From assembly GCA_002366645.1 (NCBI GenBank), contig DFBM01000045.1:1-10766 (forward strand): a stretch of 10,766 nucleotides of DNA, written 5' to 3'. A program made the translations under genes and the position numbers. Below are positions 1 through 6,293 of this stretch, piece after piece; the stretch's first letter is position 1; every line of letters begins with the position of its first letter. This DNA is from Rhodobacterales bacterium UBA3080. Its GTDB lineage: Bacteria > Pseudomonadota > Alphaproteobacteria > Rhodobacterales > Rhodobacteraceae. The notes below the pieces were generated by a model. It was not told where the DNA came from. It made no database searches and was given only the letters and a program-made list of their open reading frames with translations.

Positions 1-918
1 GCCGCGGCCGACTGCGTTGGCCAGCCGCTCTACCGTTATATTGGCGGCACCTCGGCGCGGGTATTGCCGGTGCCGATGATGAATATCATCAACGGTGGCG
101 AACATGCCGATAACCCGATCGACATTCAGGAATTCATGATTATGCCCGTGGCGGCTGACAGCATTTCCGACGCGGTGCGCATCGGGGCCGAGATTTTCCA
201 CACCCTGAAGAAAGAGCTATCCGCCGCTGGTCACAACACCGGTATCGGCGACGAAGGCGGCTTTGCGCCGAACCTTTCTTCGACAACCGACGCGCTGGAC
301 TTCATCATGAAGTCGATTGAAAAGGCCGGCTACAAACCGGGCGAGGACGTTTATCTGGCGCTCGATTGTGCGTCGTCCGAATATTATAAAGACGGCGTTT
401 ACGACATGAAGGGCGAAGGCAAAAAACTGTCGTCGGCTGAAAATGCAGCTTATCTGGCGGCACTGGTCGATGCCTACCCGATCATCTCGATCGAGGACGG
501 TATGGACGAGGACGACTGGGAAGGCTGGAAAGCCCTGACCGATCTCGTTGGCGATCGTTGCCAGTTGGTTGGCGACGATCTGTTCGTAACCAACCCTGAG
601 CGTCTGGCGGACGGGATTGACCAAGGTGTTGCGAATTCGATTCTTGTGAAGGTGAACCAGATCGGCACGCTGACCGAAACGCTGACCGCTGTCGATATGG
701 CGCACCGTGCGCGTTATACATCTGTGATGTCCCATCGTTCCGGCGAGACCGAAGATACAACGATTGCCGATCTGGCTGTGGCGACGAACTGCGGGCAGAT
801 CAAAACCGGCTCGCTTTCGCGCTCGGATCGTCTGGCGAAATATAACCAGCTTATCCGTATCGAGGAAGAACTCGGCGAATCTGCGGTTTATGCCGGTCGC
901 TCGATCCTGAAACGGTAA
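1..918 (+). CDS. eno: Enolase (2-phosphoglycerate dehydratase), 5' end outside window
   Basis: Converts 2-phosphoglycerate to phosphoenolpyruvate in glycolysis; cytoplasmic, and in many bacteria also part of the RNA degradosome. The reading frame is open from base 1 and gives 305 residues of the usual 420-430, so about 120 N-terminal residues lie upstream of the window. Nearly all of the catalytic barrel is present. Seen in order are the substrate-loop His in GGEHADN, the catalytic Glu in GDEGGFAPN, the Mg ligands in ALDCAS, SIEDGM and GDDLFVTN, the catalytic Lys in LVKVNQIGT, the phosphate-binding SHRSGETED, and the Lys of IKTGSLSRSDR. There is no sign of decay and the stop is TAA at 916-918. 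A perfect hairpin and a ThiE-like gene follow on the same strand after 59 bases. The family call is essentially certain. Confidence 0.98.
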   Translation, partial: AAADCVGQPLYRYIGGTSARVLPVPMMNIINGGEHADNPIDIQEFMIMPVAADSISDAVRIGAEIFHTLKKELSAAGHNTGIGDEGGFAPNLSSTTDALDFIMKSIEKAGYKPGEDVYLALDCASSEYYKDGVYDMKGEGKKLSSAENAAYLAALVDAYPIISIEDGMDEDDWEGWKALTDLVGDRCQLVGDDLFVTNPERLADGIDQGVANSILVKVNQIGTLTETLTAVDMAHRARYTSVMSHRSGETEDTTIADLAVATNCGQIKTGSLSRSDRLAKYNQLIRIEEELGESAVYAGRSILKR

Positions 919-932
919 GTTTTGAAACAAGC

Positions 933-954
933 GGTGCGTGGGGAACCACGCACC
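933..954 (+). repeat. Perfect 9-bp hairpin with GGAA tetraloop between eno and the ThiE-like gene
   Basis: GGTGCGTGG at 933-941 pairs perfectly with CCACGCACC at 946-954 around GGAA (942-945), a GNRA-type loop. No T-run follows (next bases are CTACAC), so it does not look like a standard intrinsic terminator. It could act as an RNA 3'-end stabiliser for eno mRNA, a leaky terminator, or a copy of a dispersed intergenic palindrome. Confidence 0.75.
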
Positions 955-977
955 CTACACACGACGAAGGTCCTGAT

Positions 978-1601
978 ATGTCCGAACCAGATTCCGCGCA
1001 GATTTATCTGACAACACCAGCCAGCTTCGAGCTGTCTACTTTCGCCACCACCCTTGGCGAGGTGCTGGACACAGTGCCGGTGGTTTGCCTGCGGATATCC
1101 CTGTCGACGACGGACGAGCGCGAGCTTTCTCAAGCCGCCGACCGCCTGCGCGAAATTTGCCACGCCCGTGATGTAGCGATCGTGATCGACGACCATTACC
1201 GCATGGTTAAAACGCACGGTCTCGACGGTGTGCACCTGACGGACGGTGCGCGCCATGTGCGCGATGCGCGTGAGGAGCTCGGGGTGGATGCGATTGTCGG
1301 CGCGTATTGCGAGACCTCCAAGCATGTCGGCATGACGGCAGCGGAAATCGGGACAGATTATATCTCGTTCGGTCCGATAAGCGGTAGCGCGCTTGGTGAT
1401 GGAACGGTTGCAGATGCGGAACTGTTCCAGTGGTGGACCGAGATGATCGAAGTGCCTGTGGTGGCCGAAGGCGGCGTTACCATGGAAGCGATTGACGGGA
1501 TCAAGGACTACGTTGATTTCGTGACGGTCGGGACCGAAATCTGGTCGGCTGACGAAGGGCCAATCCCGGCGCTTCAGGCGATTATTGCGAGACTTCGCTA
1601 A
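978..1601 (+). CDS. Thiamine phosphate synthase/TenI-like TIM-barrel protein, divergent
   Basis: A 207-residue protein of the ThiE/TenI superfamily, whose authentic members join HMP-pyrophosphate to thiazole phosphate to make thiamine phosphate. Recognisable blocks are LRIS (39-42), VIDDHYR (69-75), LDGVHLTDGAR (82-92), IVGAY (106-110), GTDYISFGPI (125-134), VPVVAEGGV (159-167) and FVTVGTEIW (181-189). The Asp residues in DDH and LTDG match the Mg/pyrophosphate ligands of ThiE. However, the Gln of the usual QLR block is Cys here, and the Lys of the PTxTK-like loop after GPI is absent (SGSALGDG). The activity is therefore uncertain, and a paralogue with another role is plausible. The start is ATG at 978 with GAAGG (966-970) seven bases upstream. 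It follows eno and may share its transcript. Its last 20 bases overlap the end of olsA on the other strand. Confidence 0.8.
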   Translation: MSEPDSAQIYLTTPASFELSTFATTLGEVLDTVPVVCLRISLSTTDERELSQAADRLREICHARDVAIVIDDHYRMVKTHGLDGVHLTDGARHVRDAREELGVDAIVGAYCETSKHVGMTAAEIGTDYISFGPISGSALGDGTVADAELFQWWTEMIEVPVVAEGGVTMEAIDGIKDYVDFVTVGTEIWSADEGPIPALQAIIARLR

Positions 1602-2412
1602 CCTCGACCCCGAGGTCCTTGGCGAACCCTCCCCGCACCACTTTTTCACAATATCGCGCCAGTTCTTTACGGGTGGAAAAATCGCTCGCCTTAACCGGAT
1701 CATGCAATGTGACCCGCACTTTGCCGCCGCGCGAATAAGCCAATACTGCGAATATATGCGAGTCGAACCGCATGTCGCCCCACCAACCATAGAAATCCGC
1801 GCTCTGCCCATCGGGGGCAAAGTAGGTGGCGGTAGCGGGTTGGACCCATACGTGTTCTATCAATTCGGGGGTATGAAAGACGCTGAACAGGGTCGATTTG
1901 AATTCCAAGATCCGGCGGCCATCCGTCGTCGTGCCTTCGGGGAAAAAACATAGCTGGTCGCCGCGGTCGAGACGTTCCAACAAGGCCGTTTGATGCGATT
2001 TCGCCAGCCTCGGGTTGCGCTCGATGAACAGCGTGCCGGTGACCCGCGCCATAAAACCTATAACGGGCCATTTGCGGACCTCGGCCTTCGAGACGAAGGC
2101 AATGCGCGCCGCGCTATGGAAGGTGAAAATATCCAGCCAAGACGAGTGGTTCGCCACCAAGGCCCCGCCGTGTTTCATGTGCTTGCCCACGACTTCGAGC
2201 TTCAGCCCCGAAACCAGCAATCCCAGCCGCCCCCAGAGAGTGGCAATCTCCGCCGTCGCATGTAGGCGCGGCAGGACAAGCTCGATCACATAGAAGACGA
2301 TATAGAGCGATACTAGCAGGACCGAGCCGATCGCCATCACAGCGATGCGCAGAACGATACCCGGCCAATGGATCAGCCTAGGTTTTGGGATAATGACGTG
2401 ACTGCTGTCCAC
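1582..2412 (-). CDS. olsA: OlsA: lyso-ornithine lipid O-acyltransferase (PlsC family)
   Basis: A membrane-bound acyltransferase of 276 residues in the PlsC/1-acylglycerol-3-phosphate acyltransferase family. Visible features are an N-terminal hydrophobic segment (about 17-48), the catalytic HX4D box HSSWLD (89-94), and the substrate-binding box FFPEGTTTDG (156-165). PlsC enzymes acylate lysophosphatidate; OlsA acylates the 3-hydroxyl of lyso-ornithine lipid, and in Rhodobacter OlsA is reported to do both. The OlsA call rests on position: the start is 3 bases after the stop of olsB, the first enzyme of that pathway. The start is GTG at 2412-2410, with a GAAGAGGGG-type ribosome site inside the end of olsB, so translation is probably coupled. 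The stop (1584-1582) lies inside the 3' end of the ThiE-like gene on the opposite strand. A general PlsC role cannot be excluded. Confidence 0.85.
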   Translation of the reverse strand: MDSSHVIIPKPRLIHWPGIVLRIAVMAIGSVLLVSLYIVFYVIELVLPRLHATAEIATLWGRLGLLVSGLKLEVVGKHMKHGGALVANHSSWLDIFTFHSAARIAFVSKAEVRKWPVIGFMARVTGTLFIERNPRLAKSHQTALLERLDRGDQLCFFPEGTTTDGRRILEFKSTLFSVFHTPELIEHVWVQPATATYFAPDGQSADFYGWWGDMRFDSHIFAVLAYSRGGKVRVTLHDPVKASDFSTRKELARYCEKVVRGGFAKDLGVEVSEVSQ

Positions 2413-2415
2413 GCG

Positions 2416-3192
2416 TCAGCCCCTCTTCCGCCCGTAAAACGCCCGATATTTTTCGGTCATCTTCTGGGTGTCCATAATCAGGCAGACGTCAACAGTGTTG
2501 AAATCATGGTCAACATAGGCGCCTTCGCCGACAAACCCGCCAAGCCGCAGGTAGGCCTTGATAAGTGACGGCGTCAGCTGCAAAGCACGCCGTTTGTTGA
2601 TCTGGTCGGCGGGCATGGTGTTCATTTCGGCGTAGCTGTCGGCTTTGGCTTTTACACGCAATTCGGGCGGGGCGAGGTGATTGTGGTAAAGGTTGGCCAA
2701 AGCTTCGGCAATCGGGGCCGGATCGGCGGAATGGAAGCTGGCAACGCCGAACATCACGCCGATATTATGTTCGCTGACGTAATCGCCCAACCCGTTCCAG
2801 AGCATGTGCATCCCCAAGCCACCGCGATGTTCCTCGGAAACGCAGGACCGGCCGAGCTCCAATGTCTCGCGGTCGAGGTTTTCCAACTTGCTCAGGTCAT
2901 ATTCGGATGCACCGTAGAAGCCGATCCCTTCGCGTGCTGTGCTGCCGCGCATAAGCCGGTAAACGCCACAGACTTTATCGAGCGGGTCACCGCCTGCTTG
3001 CTTGTCAATCAATAGTAAATGTTCAAAATATGGGTCGAATTCATCGCATTCCAGACGCGTAGCTTTCTCGGCCTCGCTAGCGCTGGCCCCCATTTCCTCG
3101 ACAAAGACTTTGTAACGCAAGCGCTGCGCAGCTGTGACGTCCTCGTCTGATTCCGCAAGCCGGACTTCGAAACGGTTAATATCCATTTTCAT
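2416..3192 (-). CDS. olsB: OlsB: ornithine-acyl-ACP N-acyltransferase (GNAT fold)
   Basis: The first enzyme of ornithine lipid synthesis. It transfers a 3-hydroxyacyl group from acyl carrier protein to the alpha-amino group of ornithine, giving lyso-ornithine lipid for OlsA. The 258-residue product matches the OlsB pattern: an N-terminal AAQRLRYKVFVEEMGA block, then ECDEFDPYFEHLLLID, VCGVYRLMR, ETLELGRSCVSEEHRGG (the acyl-carrier binding region), MFGVASFHSADP, and a C-terminal half ending in the conserved FNTVDVCLIM stretch. The frame is open back to 3282, but I place the start at ATG 3192 because GGAGG (3207-3203) lies 10 bases upstream. The longer start has no ribosome site and would add 30 residues unlike the family. 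olsA follows after 3 bases. A CtrA-type site lies about 130 bases upstream. Confidence 0.92.
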   Translation of the reverse strand: MKMDINRFEVRLAESDEDVTAAQRLRYKVFVEEMGASASEAEKATRLECDEFDPYFEHLLLIDKQAGGDPLDKVCGVYRLMRGSTAREGIGFYGASEYDLSKLENLDRETLELGRSCVSEEHRGGLGMHMLWNGLGDYVSEHNIGVMFGVASFHSADPAPIAEALANLYHNHLAPPELRVKAKADSYAEMNTMPADQINKRRALQLTPSLIKAYLRLGGFVGEGAYVDHDFNTVDVCLIMDTQKMTEKYRAFYGRKRG

Positions 3193-3202
3193 GTGGATTA
3201 AG

Positions 3203-3207
3203 CCTCC
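3203..3207 (-). promoter_or_regulatory. Ribosome binding site that fixes the olsB start
   Basis: GGAGG on the minus strand, 10 bases before ATG 3192-3190. It favours this start over the upstream in-frame ATG at 3282, which has no comparable site. Confidence 0.75.
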
Positions 3208-3321
3208 GGCGAGATGCCATGAACATGTTTGTCGCTGCGGTCTATCTAAGGTTTTTACCTCGGTGGCGCAAGCATTCGGCACGGATATAACATCGCATCT
3301 TTTCGGTTGCGTGTGGCGCGG

Positions 3322-3336
3322 TTAACTTTACTTTAA
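3322..3336. promoter_or_regulatory. Candidate CtrA binding site, TTAA-N7-TTAA
   Basis: Half-sites TTAA at 3322-3325 and 3333-3336 are separated by exactly seven bases, and the second is followed by C. This is the established consensus for the alphaproteobacterial cell-cycle/motility regulator CtrA. The half-sites are self-complementary, so the site reads on both strands. It lies in the intergenic region between the DUF3553 stop (3353) and the olsB start (3192), about 130 bases upstream of olsB. chpT, which encodes the phosphotransferase feeding CtrA, begins about 210 bases away. Binding is inferred only. By rough base-composition reasoning such a site should arise by chance in a window this size only a few times in a hundred. 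Confidence 0.5.
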
Positions 3337-3352
3337 CGGTCGCCTTGCTAAG

Positions 3353-3526
3353 CTACTTGATGTACTCACGTTCCAGAAGGATTTGCGAACCCATGATCAC
3401 GACTTTTCCCGTGTGTTCGAAATTGACCGTAATACGGTCGCCAATCACCGACTGCACCTGCCCAAGACCCCACTCGGGTTGGGTTGGATGCCGGACAAAA
3501 TTTCCAGGTTCCAGATACTGGTTCAT
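3353..3526 (-). CDS. DUF3553 small protein (57 aa, predicted SH3/Tudor-like barrel)
   Basis: A short gene read directly from the minus strand. The product starts MNQYLEPGNFVRHP and continues PEWGLGQVQSVIGDRITVNF, then EHTGKVVI and ILLEREYIK. This matches the compact DUF3553 family of alphaproteobacteria (PGxxVRHP..PEWGxGQVQS...VNFEHAGK pattern). The alternating short beta-like stretches with glycine turns resemble the small barrels of CarD/UvrD-type RNA-polymerase-interaction or Tudor domains; that structural likeness is my inference. The start is ATG 3526-3524 with a strong GGAGG (3536-3532) five bases upstream; the stop is TAG at 3355-3353. It is transcribed divergently from chpT, with only about 15-21 bases between the two start codons. 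No enzyme motif, signal peptide or membrane segment is present. The function is unknown. Confidence 0.88.
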   Translation of the reverse strand: MNQYLEPGNFVRHPTQPEWGLGQVQSVIGDRITVNFEHTGKVVIMGSQILLEREYIK

Positions 3527-3531
3527 CTCCA

Positions 3532-3536
3532 CCTCC
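3532..3536 (-). promoter_or_regulatory. Ribosome binding site of the DUF3553 gene
   Basis: GGAGG on the minus strand, five bases before the ATG at 3526. It lies within the very short gap between this gene and chpT, so that gap is largely filled by translation signals rather than by a promoter. Confidence 0.75.
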
Positions 3537-3547
3537 GGTGATTGCTA

Positions 3548-4138
3548 ATGCGGGAACCAGGTATAGAAGCCCTCGTTTCCTCGCGAATCTGCCACGATTT
3601 GATAAGCCCCGTCGGGGCAATTGGCAATGGCATCGAGTTGTTGGAGGGGCTAACGGACAGTATGCCCGAAATCGGGTTGATCGCGGATAGTGTTGAAAAC
3701 GCCAAGAACAAGCTGCGGTTTTTTAGAATATGTTTCGGTCAATCCACCCTCGGCGCGATGAGCGGCGTGGAGGACATTTCGGCGGTCGCAACAGATATGT
3801 TGCAGACGCCCCGTCTGGGCTTGCAATGGCACCTGTCCGAAACAGCGTTGCCACGAGAAGAAGTAAAACTGCTGTTCCTGATGCTGCTTTGTGCGGAAAC
3901 GGCACTGCCGGTTGGTGGCACAATTTCGATTGCGCGCGATGACGACCAGTTTGTTATCACGGCGCGCGGCAAACGTGTGCAGCGTTGCGAAGCGTGGGAT
4001 GTTTTGGATGTCGAAAAGTACCCTCGCACGATAACACCGGCCCGCGTACAGTTTCCACTTTCCAAGACGTTGGCAGCCGAACTGGGCCGTAAAATCCGGA
4101 TGGAGGAAGCAGAAGCAGAGATGACGATCAGGTTTTAA
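3548..4138 (+). CDS. chpT: ChpT histidine phosphotransferase
   Basis: The phosphotransfer protein that relays phosphate from the hybrid kinase CckA to the response regulators CtrA and CpdR in alphaproteobacteria. It is a cytoplasmic dimer built like a histidine-kinase DHp domain plus a degenerate ATPase-like domain. The product is 196 residues. The conserved H-box SRICHDLISPVGAI is at the N terminus, with the phosphoacceptor His at residue 16, followed by a helix-2 region (about 36-60). The rest matches the degenerate, non-ATP-binding C-terminal domain; no kinase N, G1 or G2 boxes are seen. The frame also has TTG at 3542, so the start may be two codons earlier; neither start has a clear ribosome site. 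The gene is divergent from the DUF3553 gene. Its last 11 bases overlap the end of the carbonic anhydrase gene on the minus strand. Confidence 0.9.
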   Translation: MREPGIEALVSSRICHDLISPVGAIGNGIELLEGLTDSMPEIGLIADSVENAKNKLRFFRICFGQSTLGAMSGVEDISAVATDMLQTPRLGLQWHLSETALPREEVKLLFLMLLCAETALPVGGTISIARDDDQFVITARGKRVQRCEAWDVLDVEKYPRTITPARVQFPLSKTLAAELGRKIRMEEAEAEMTIRF

Positions 4139-4661
4139 GCGTCAGCCCATCGCGGTATTTACGCATATTCGCCTGATAGCCGAGGGCAGAGTTTGCCAAG
4201 CCCTCGATTGCCGCCGCATCCAGTTCGCGCACGACTTTGCCGGGGGCGCCCATCACCAGTGATCCGTCGGGAATAACCTTACCCTCGGTAATCAGCGCAC
4301 CGGCTCCGATCAGGCAATTCTTGCCGATGACGGCCCCGTTCAGAACCGTCGCCCCCATGCCGATCAGGCTGTTGTCGCCAATCGTGCAACCATGCAGCAT
4401 TGCCCGATGCCCGACGGTGCAACCCGCACCAATCGTCAGCGGATAGCCCATGTCGGTATGCAGAACCGAGTTCTCCTGCACGTTGCTGCCCTGCCCGACT
4501 GTAATCCGTTCGTTGTCGCCGCGGATAATTGCGCCGAACCAGACCGAAGCGCCACCCTCCAACACCACGTCGCCGACCAGCACCGCTGTCGGGGCGACCC
4601 AATAGTCGTTATCCGCAGGGAAGGCCGGAGTGCGTCCGTCGATATCGTAAATGTGGCTCAT
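4128..4661 (-). CDS. Gamma-type carbonic anhydrase family protein (left-handed beta helix)
   Basis: A 177-residue hexapeptide-repeat protein of the CamH/YrdA/PaaY-like gamma carbonic anhydrase family, expected to form a trimer with metal sites between subunits. Hexapeptide turns run from about 23 to 135 ([LIV]-G-x-x-x-x pattern). The three metal-ligand histidines appear as VLHTD (His68), VGHRAM (His85) and MLHGC (His90), the last two with the family's five-residue spacing. RGDN (47-50) and QENS (62-65) match the other conserved active-site residues. The acidic proton-shuttle loop of archaeal Cam is absent, as in CamH/YrdA forms, so real hydratase activity is uncertain. The start codon overlaps the gmk stop by four bases (ATGA), implying coupled translation as the last gene of yicC-gmk. 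The 3' end overlaps chpT by 11 bases. Confidence 0.92.
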   Translation of the reverse strand: MSHIYDIDGRTPAFPADNDYWVAPTAVLVGDVVLEGGASVWFGAIIRGDNERITVGQGSNVQENSVLHTDMGYPLTIGAGCTVGHRAMLHGCTIGDNSLIGMGATVLNGAVIGKNCLIGAGALITEGKVIPDGSLVMGAPGKVVRELDAAAIEGLANSALGYQANMRKYRDGLTLKT

Positions 4662-5302
4662 GACTGCCGCTCCTCAAATTCTTCGTTCAGCGATTGTACA
4701 AATGGCACCAGACCCGGATTGCGGTCGCGACGCAAACGTTCGGCAATCAGGATCGAGCGCAATTCGTTTTCGGCGCGGTCCAGATCATCGTTTACCAAAA
4801 CGTAATCATATTCCGCCCAGTGGCTGATCTCGGAGCGGGACTGCGCCATACGGCTAGCCACGACATCGGCGCTATCCTGCCCGCGTGACATCAATCGCGA
4901 CTCCAGCGCAGCGATCGAGGGCGGCAGAATAAAGATCGAGACCACAGCATCCTTCAACGCCGAGCCACGGATCTGCTGCCCGCCTTGCCAATCAACGTCG
5001 AACAACACGTCCTTGCCGGCATCAATCGCCGCCTCGACCGGTGCGCGCGGCGAGCCGTAGAAATTTCCGAAGACTTCGGCGTGCTCCAACATGCCGTCGT
5101 TGGCGACCAGTTCCTGAAATGCCTCGCGGGATTTGAAATAATATTCGCGTCCGTCAACCTCGCCGGGGCGCGGTGCTCGGGTGGTAGCGGAAACCGAGAA
5201 GGTCACGTCCGGATCATCCTCCAACACCCTACGCGACAGCGTCGACTTTCCGGCACCCGAGGGCGACGACAGGATTATTAACAGGCCACGGCGGTTGATC
5301 AT
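4658..5302 (-). CDS. gmk: Guanylate kinase
   Basis: Phosphorylates GMP to GDP with ATP, an essential step of purine nucleotide supply. The 214-residue length is normal for the bacterial enzyme. The P-loop is SSPSGAGKST (12-21). The GMP-binding segment follows as SATTRAPRPGEVDGREYYF (38-56), then the EHAEVFGNFYG motif (73-83), and DVLFDVDWQGGQQIR (98-112), the core strand and Walker-B-like block. The lid-region arginines are in ALESRLMSRGQD (132-143). The start is ATG 5302, three bases after the yicC stop. The gene after it overlaps by four bases. The yicC-gmk order is common in proteobacteria and links RNA turnover with nucleotide metabolism. Confidence 0.97.
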   Translation of the reverse strand: MINRRGLLIILSSPSGAGKSTLSRRVLEDDPDVTFSVSATTRAPRPGEVDGREYYFKSREAFQELVANDGMLEHAEVFGNFYGSPRAPVEAAIDAGKDVLFDVDWQGGQQIRGSALKDAVVSIFILPPSIAALESRLMSRGQDSADVVASRMAQSRSEISHWAEYDYVLVNDDLDRAENELRSILIAERLRRDRNPGLVPFVQSLNEEFEERQS

Positions 5303-5305
5303 CGG

Positions 5306-6193
5306 TTACTCCAAATTTTGCACTTGTTCCCGCATTTGATCGATCACGAGCTTGAGTTCAAGCCCGATTGCGGTCAAATCGCTGGAACCCGACTTGGAAC
5401 AGAGGGTATTGGCCTCGCGGTTGAACTCCTGCATCAGGAAGTCGAACTTGCGGCCCACTGGTCCGTCGCCGCCCAGCAATTCGCGCGCGGCGATAACATG
5501 GGCGTCGAGGCGGTCCAGCTCCTCGGTCACGTCGGCCTTTACCGCGATCAACGCGAGCTCCTGCGCCAACCGTTCTTCGTCGGCGAGTTCGGTTATTTCC
5601 AGAAGAGACAGAACCTTTTCGCGCAACATCCCGCCCGTACGCGCCGCCCGTTCCTCGGCGGCTTGGCGTGCGGATTTTGACAAGGTTGCTGCTGTTTCGA
5701 TCTGACCGGACAACACCGCGACAATCGCTTGCCCCTCGGACCCGCGGGCCGCGGCCAGCTTGTCGATCAGCGCTGGAATTTGACCTTTGGCGGTCTCCAG
5801 CCAACTTTGATCGCGGGGGGCATCGGCTTCCCAGACCCAAGGCCGCGCCAACAAATCCCCGACAGAGACCGGCTGCAGGTTCAGTCCGTTGGCCTCGGCA
5901 ATATCTTTGGCCTGCGTTGCCGCCCAGATGACCGCCTCCAGATTTTCTGAATTCAAAGCTGGGACCCCGCTATCAGACGCTTGCGACAGCTTTAGGTTCA
6001 GGGAGACATTCCCGCGGCTGAGTTTCTTGGCAATCGCGGCGCGTAAAATCGGCTCCAACGCCTCGGCACCTTCGGGCAACCGCATACGGATATCAAGACC
6101 GCGCCCGTTAACCGAACGCACTTCCCAAGCCCAGCCGACATCACCCGCCTGCCCCGTAGTCGCCCCGAAACCTGTCATTGACTGAAGCGTCAT
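5306..6193 (-). CDS. yicC: YicC/YloC family endoribonuclease
   Basis: A 295-residue protein of the YicC/YloC family, shown in other bacteria to be an endoribonuclease that helps degrade RNA, including small RNAs. The N terminus MTLQSMTGFGATTG and the EVRSVNGRGLDIRMRLP block are hallmarks of the family's N-terminal domain. The C-terminal DUF1732 part includes KADVTEELDRL, GRKFDFLMQEFNREANTL and LELKLVIDQMREQVQN. The frame is open back to 6277. I chose ATG 6193 because it gives the canonical N terminus and has AAGGGAAG (6204-6197) directly upstream; the extra 28 upstream codons look non-coding. It is the first gene of yicC-gmk-carbonic anhydrase. Its promoter should lie in the roughly 100 bases between 6194 and the permease stop at 6294; no convincing -35/-10 pair was found. 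Confidence 0.95.
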   Translation of the reverse strand: MTLQSMTGFGATTGQAGDVGWAWEVRSVNGRGLDIRMRLPEGAEALEPILRAAIAKKLSRGNVSLNLKLSQASDSGVPALNSENLEAVIWAATQAKDIAEANGLNLQPVSVGDLLARPWVWEADAPRDQSWLETAKGQIPALIDKLAAARGSEGQAIVAVLSGQIETAATLSKSARQAAEERAARTGGMLREKVLSLLEITELADEERLAQELALIAVKADVTEELDRLDAHVIAARELLGGDGPVGRKFDFLMQEFNREANTLCSKSGSSDLTAIGLELKLVIDQMREQVQNLE

Positions 6194-6196
6194 ACA

Positions 6197-6204
6197 CTTC
6201 CCTT
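6197..6204 (-). promoter_or_regulatory. Ribosome binding site that fixes the yicC start
   Basis: AAGGGAAG on the minus strand just before ATG 6193. It supports the canonical MTLQSMTGFG N terminus over the longer open frame reaching 6277. Confidence 0.7.
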
Positions 6205-6293
6205 TCTTATGCGCAAGCCATGTGTTTGCACCGTTATCCGTTCCGCGCAGCTTGCAATCTTTCAGGCGGATTGTCACCGGTTTTTGACCACCC

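Noticed and set aside
217..930. 237-codon minus-strand open frame inside eno
   Set aside because: It is fully antisense to enolase, whose catalytic motifs are all present in the plus frame; composition is that of a shadow frame.
888..1820. 310-codon minus-strand open frame across eno end, the ThiE-like gene and olsA end
   Set aside because: It runs antisense to well-supported genes, its product is rich in Arg/His and resembles no family, and it has no ribosome site. It is a shadow of a GC-rich region.
3193..3282. Longer olsB start at ATG 3282
   Set aside because: There is no ribosome site there, the extra 30 residues do not look like OlsB, and GGAGG precedes the ATG at 3192.
6194..6293. Promoter for yicC
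   Set aside because: Several weak -35-like hexamers (for example GTGACA, TTGCAA on the minus strand) have no matching -10 at a 16-18 base distance, so none is called.
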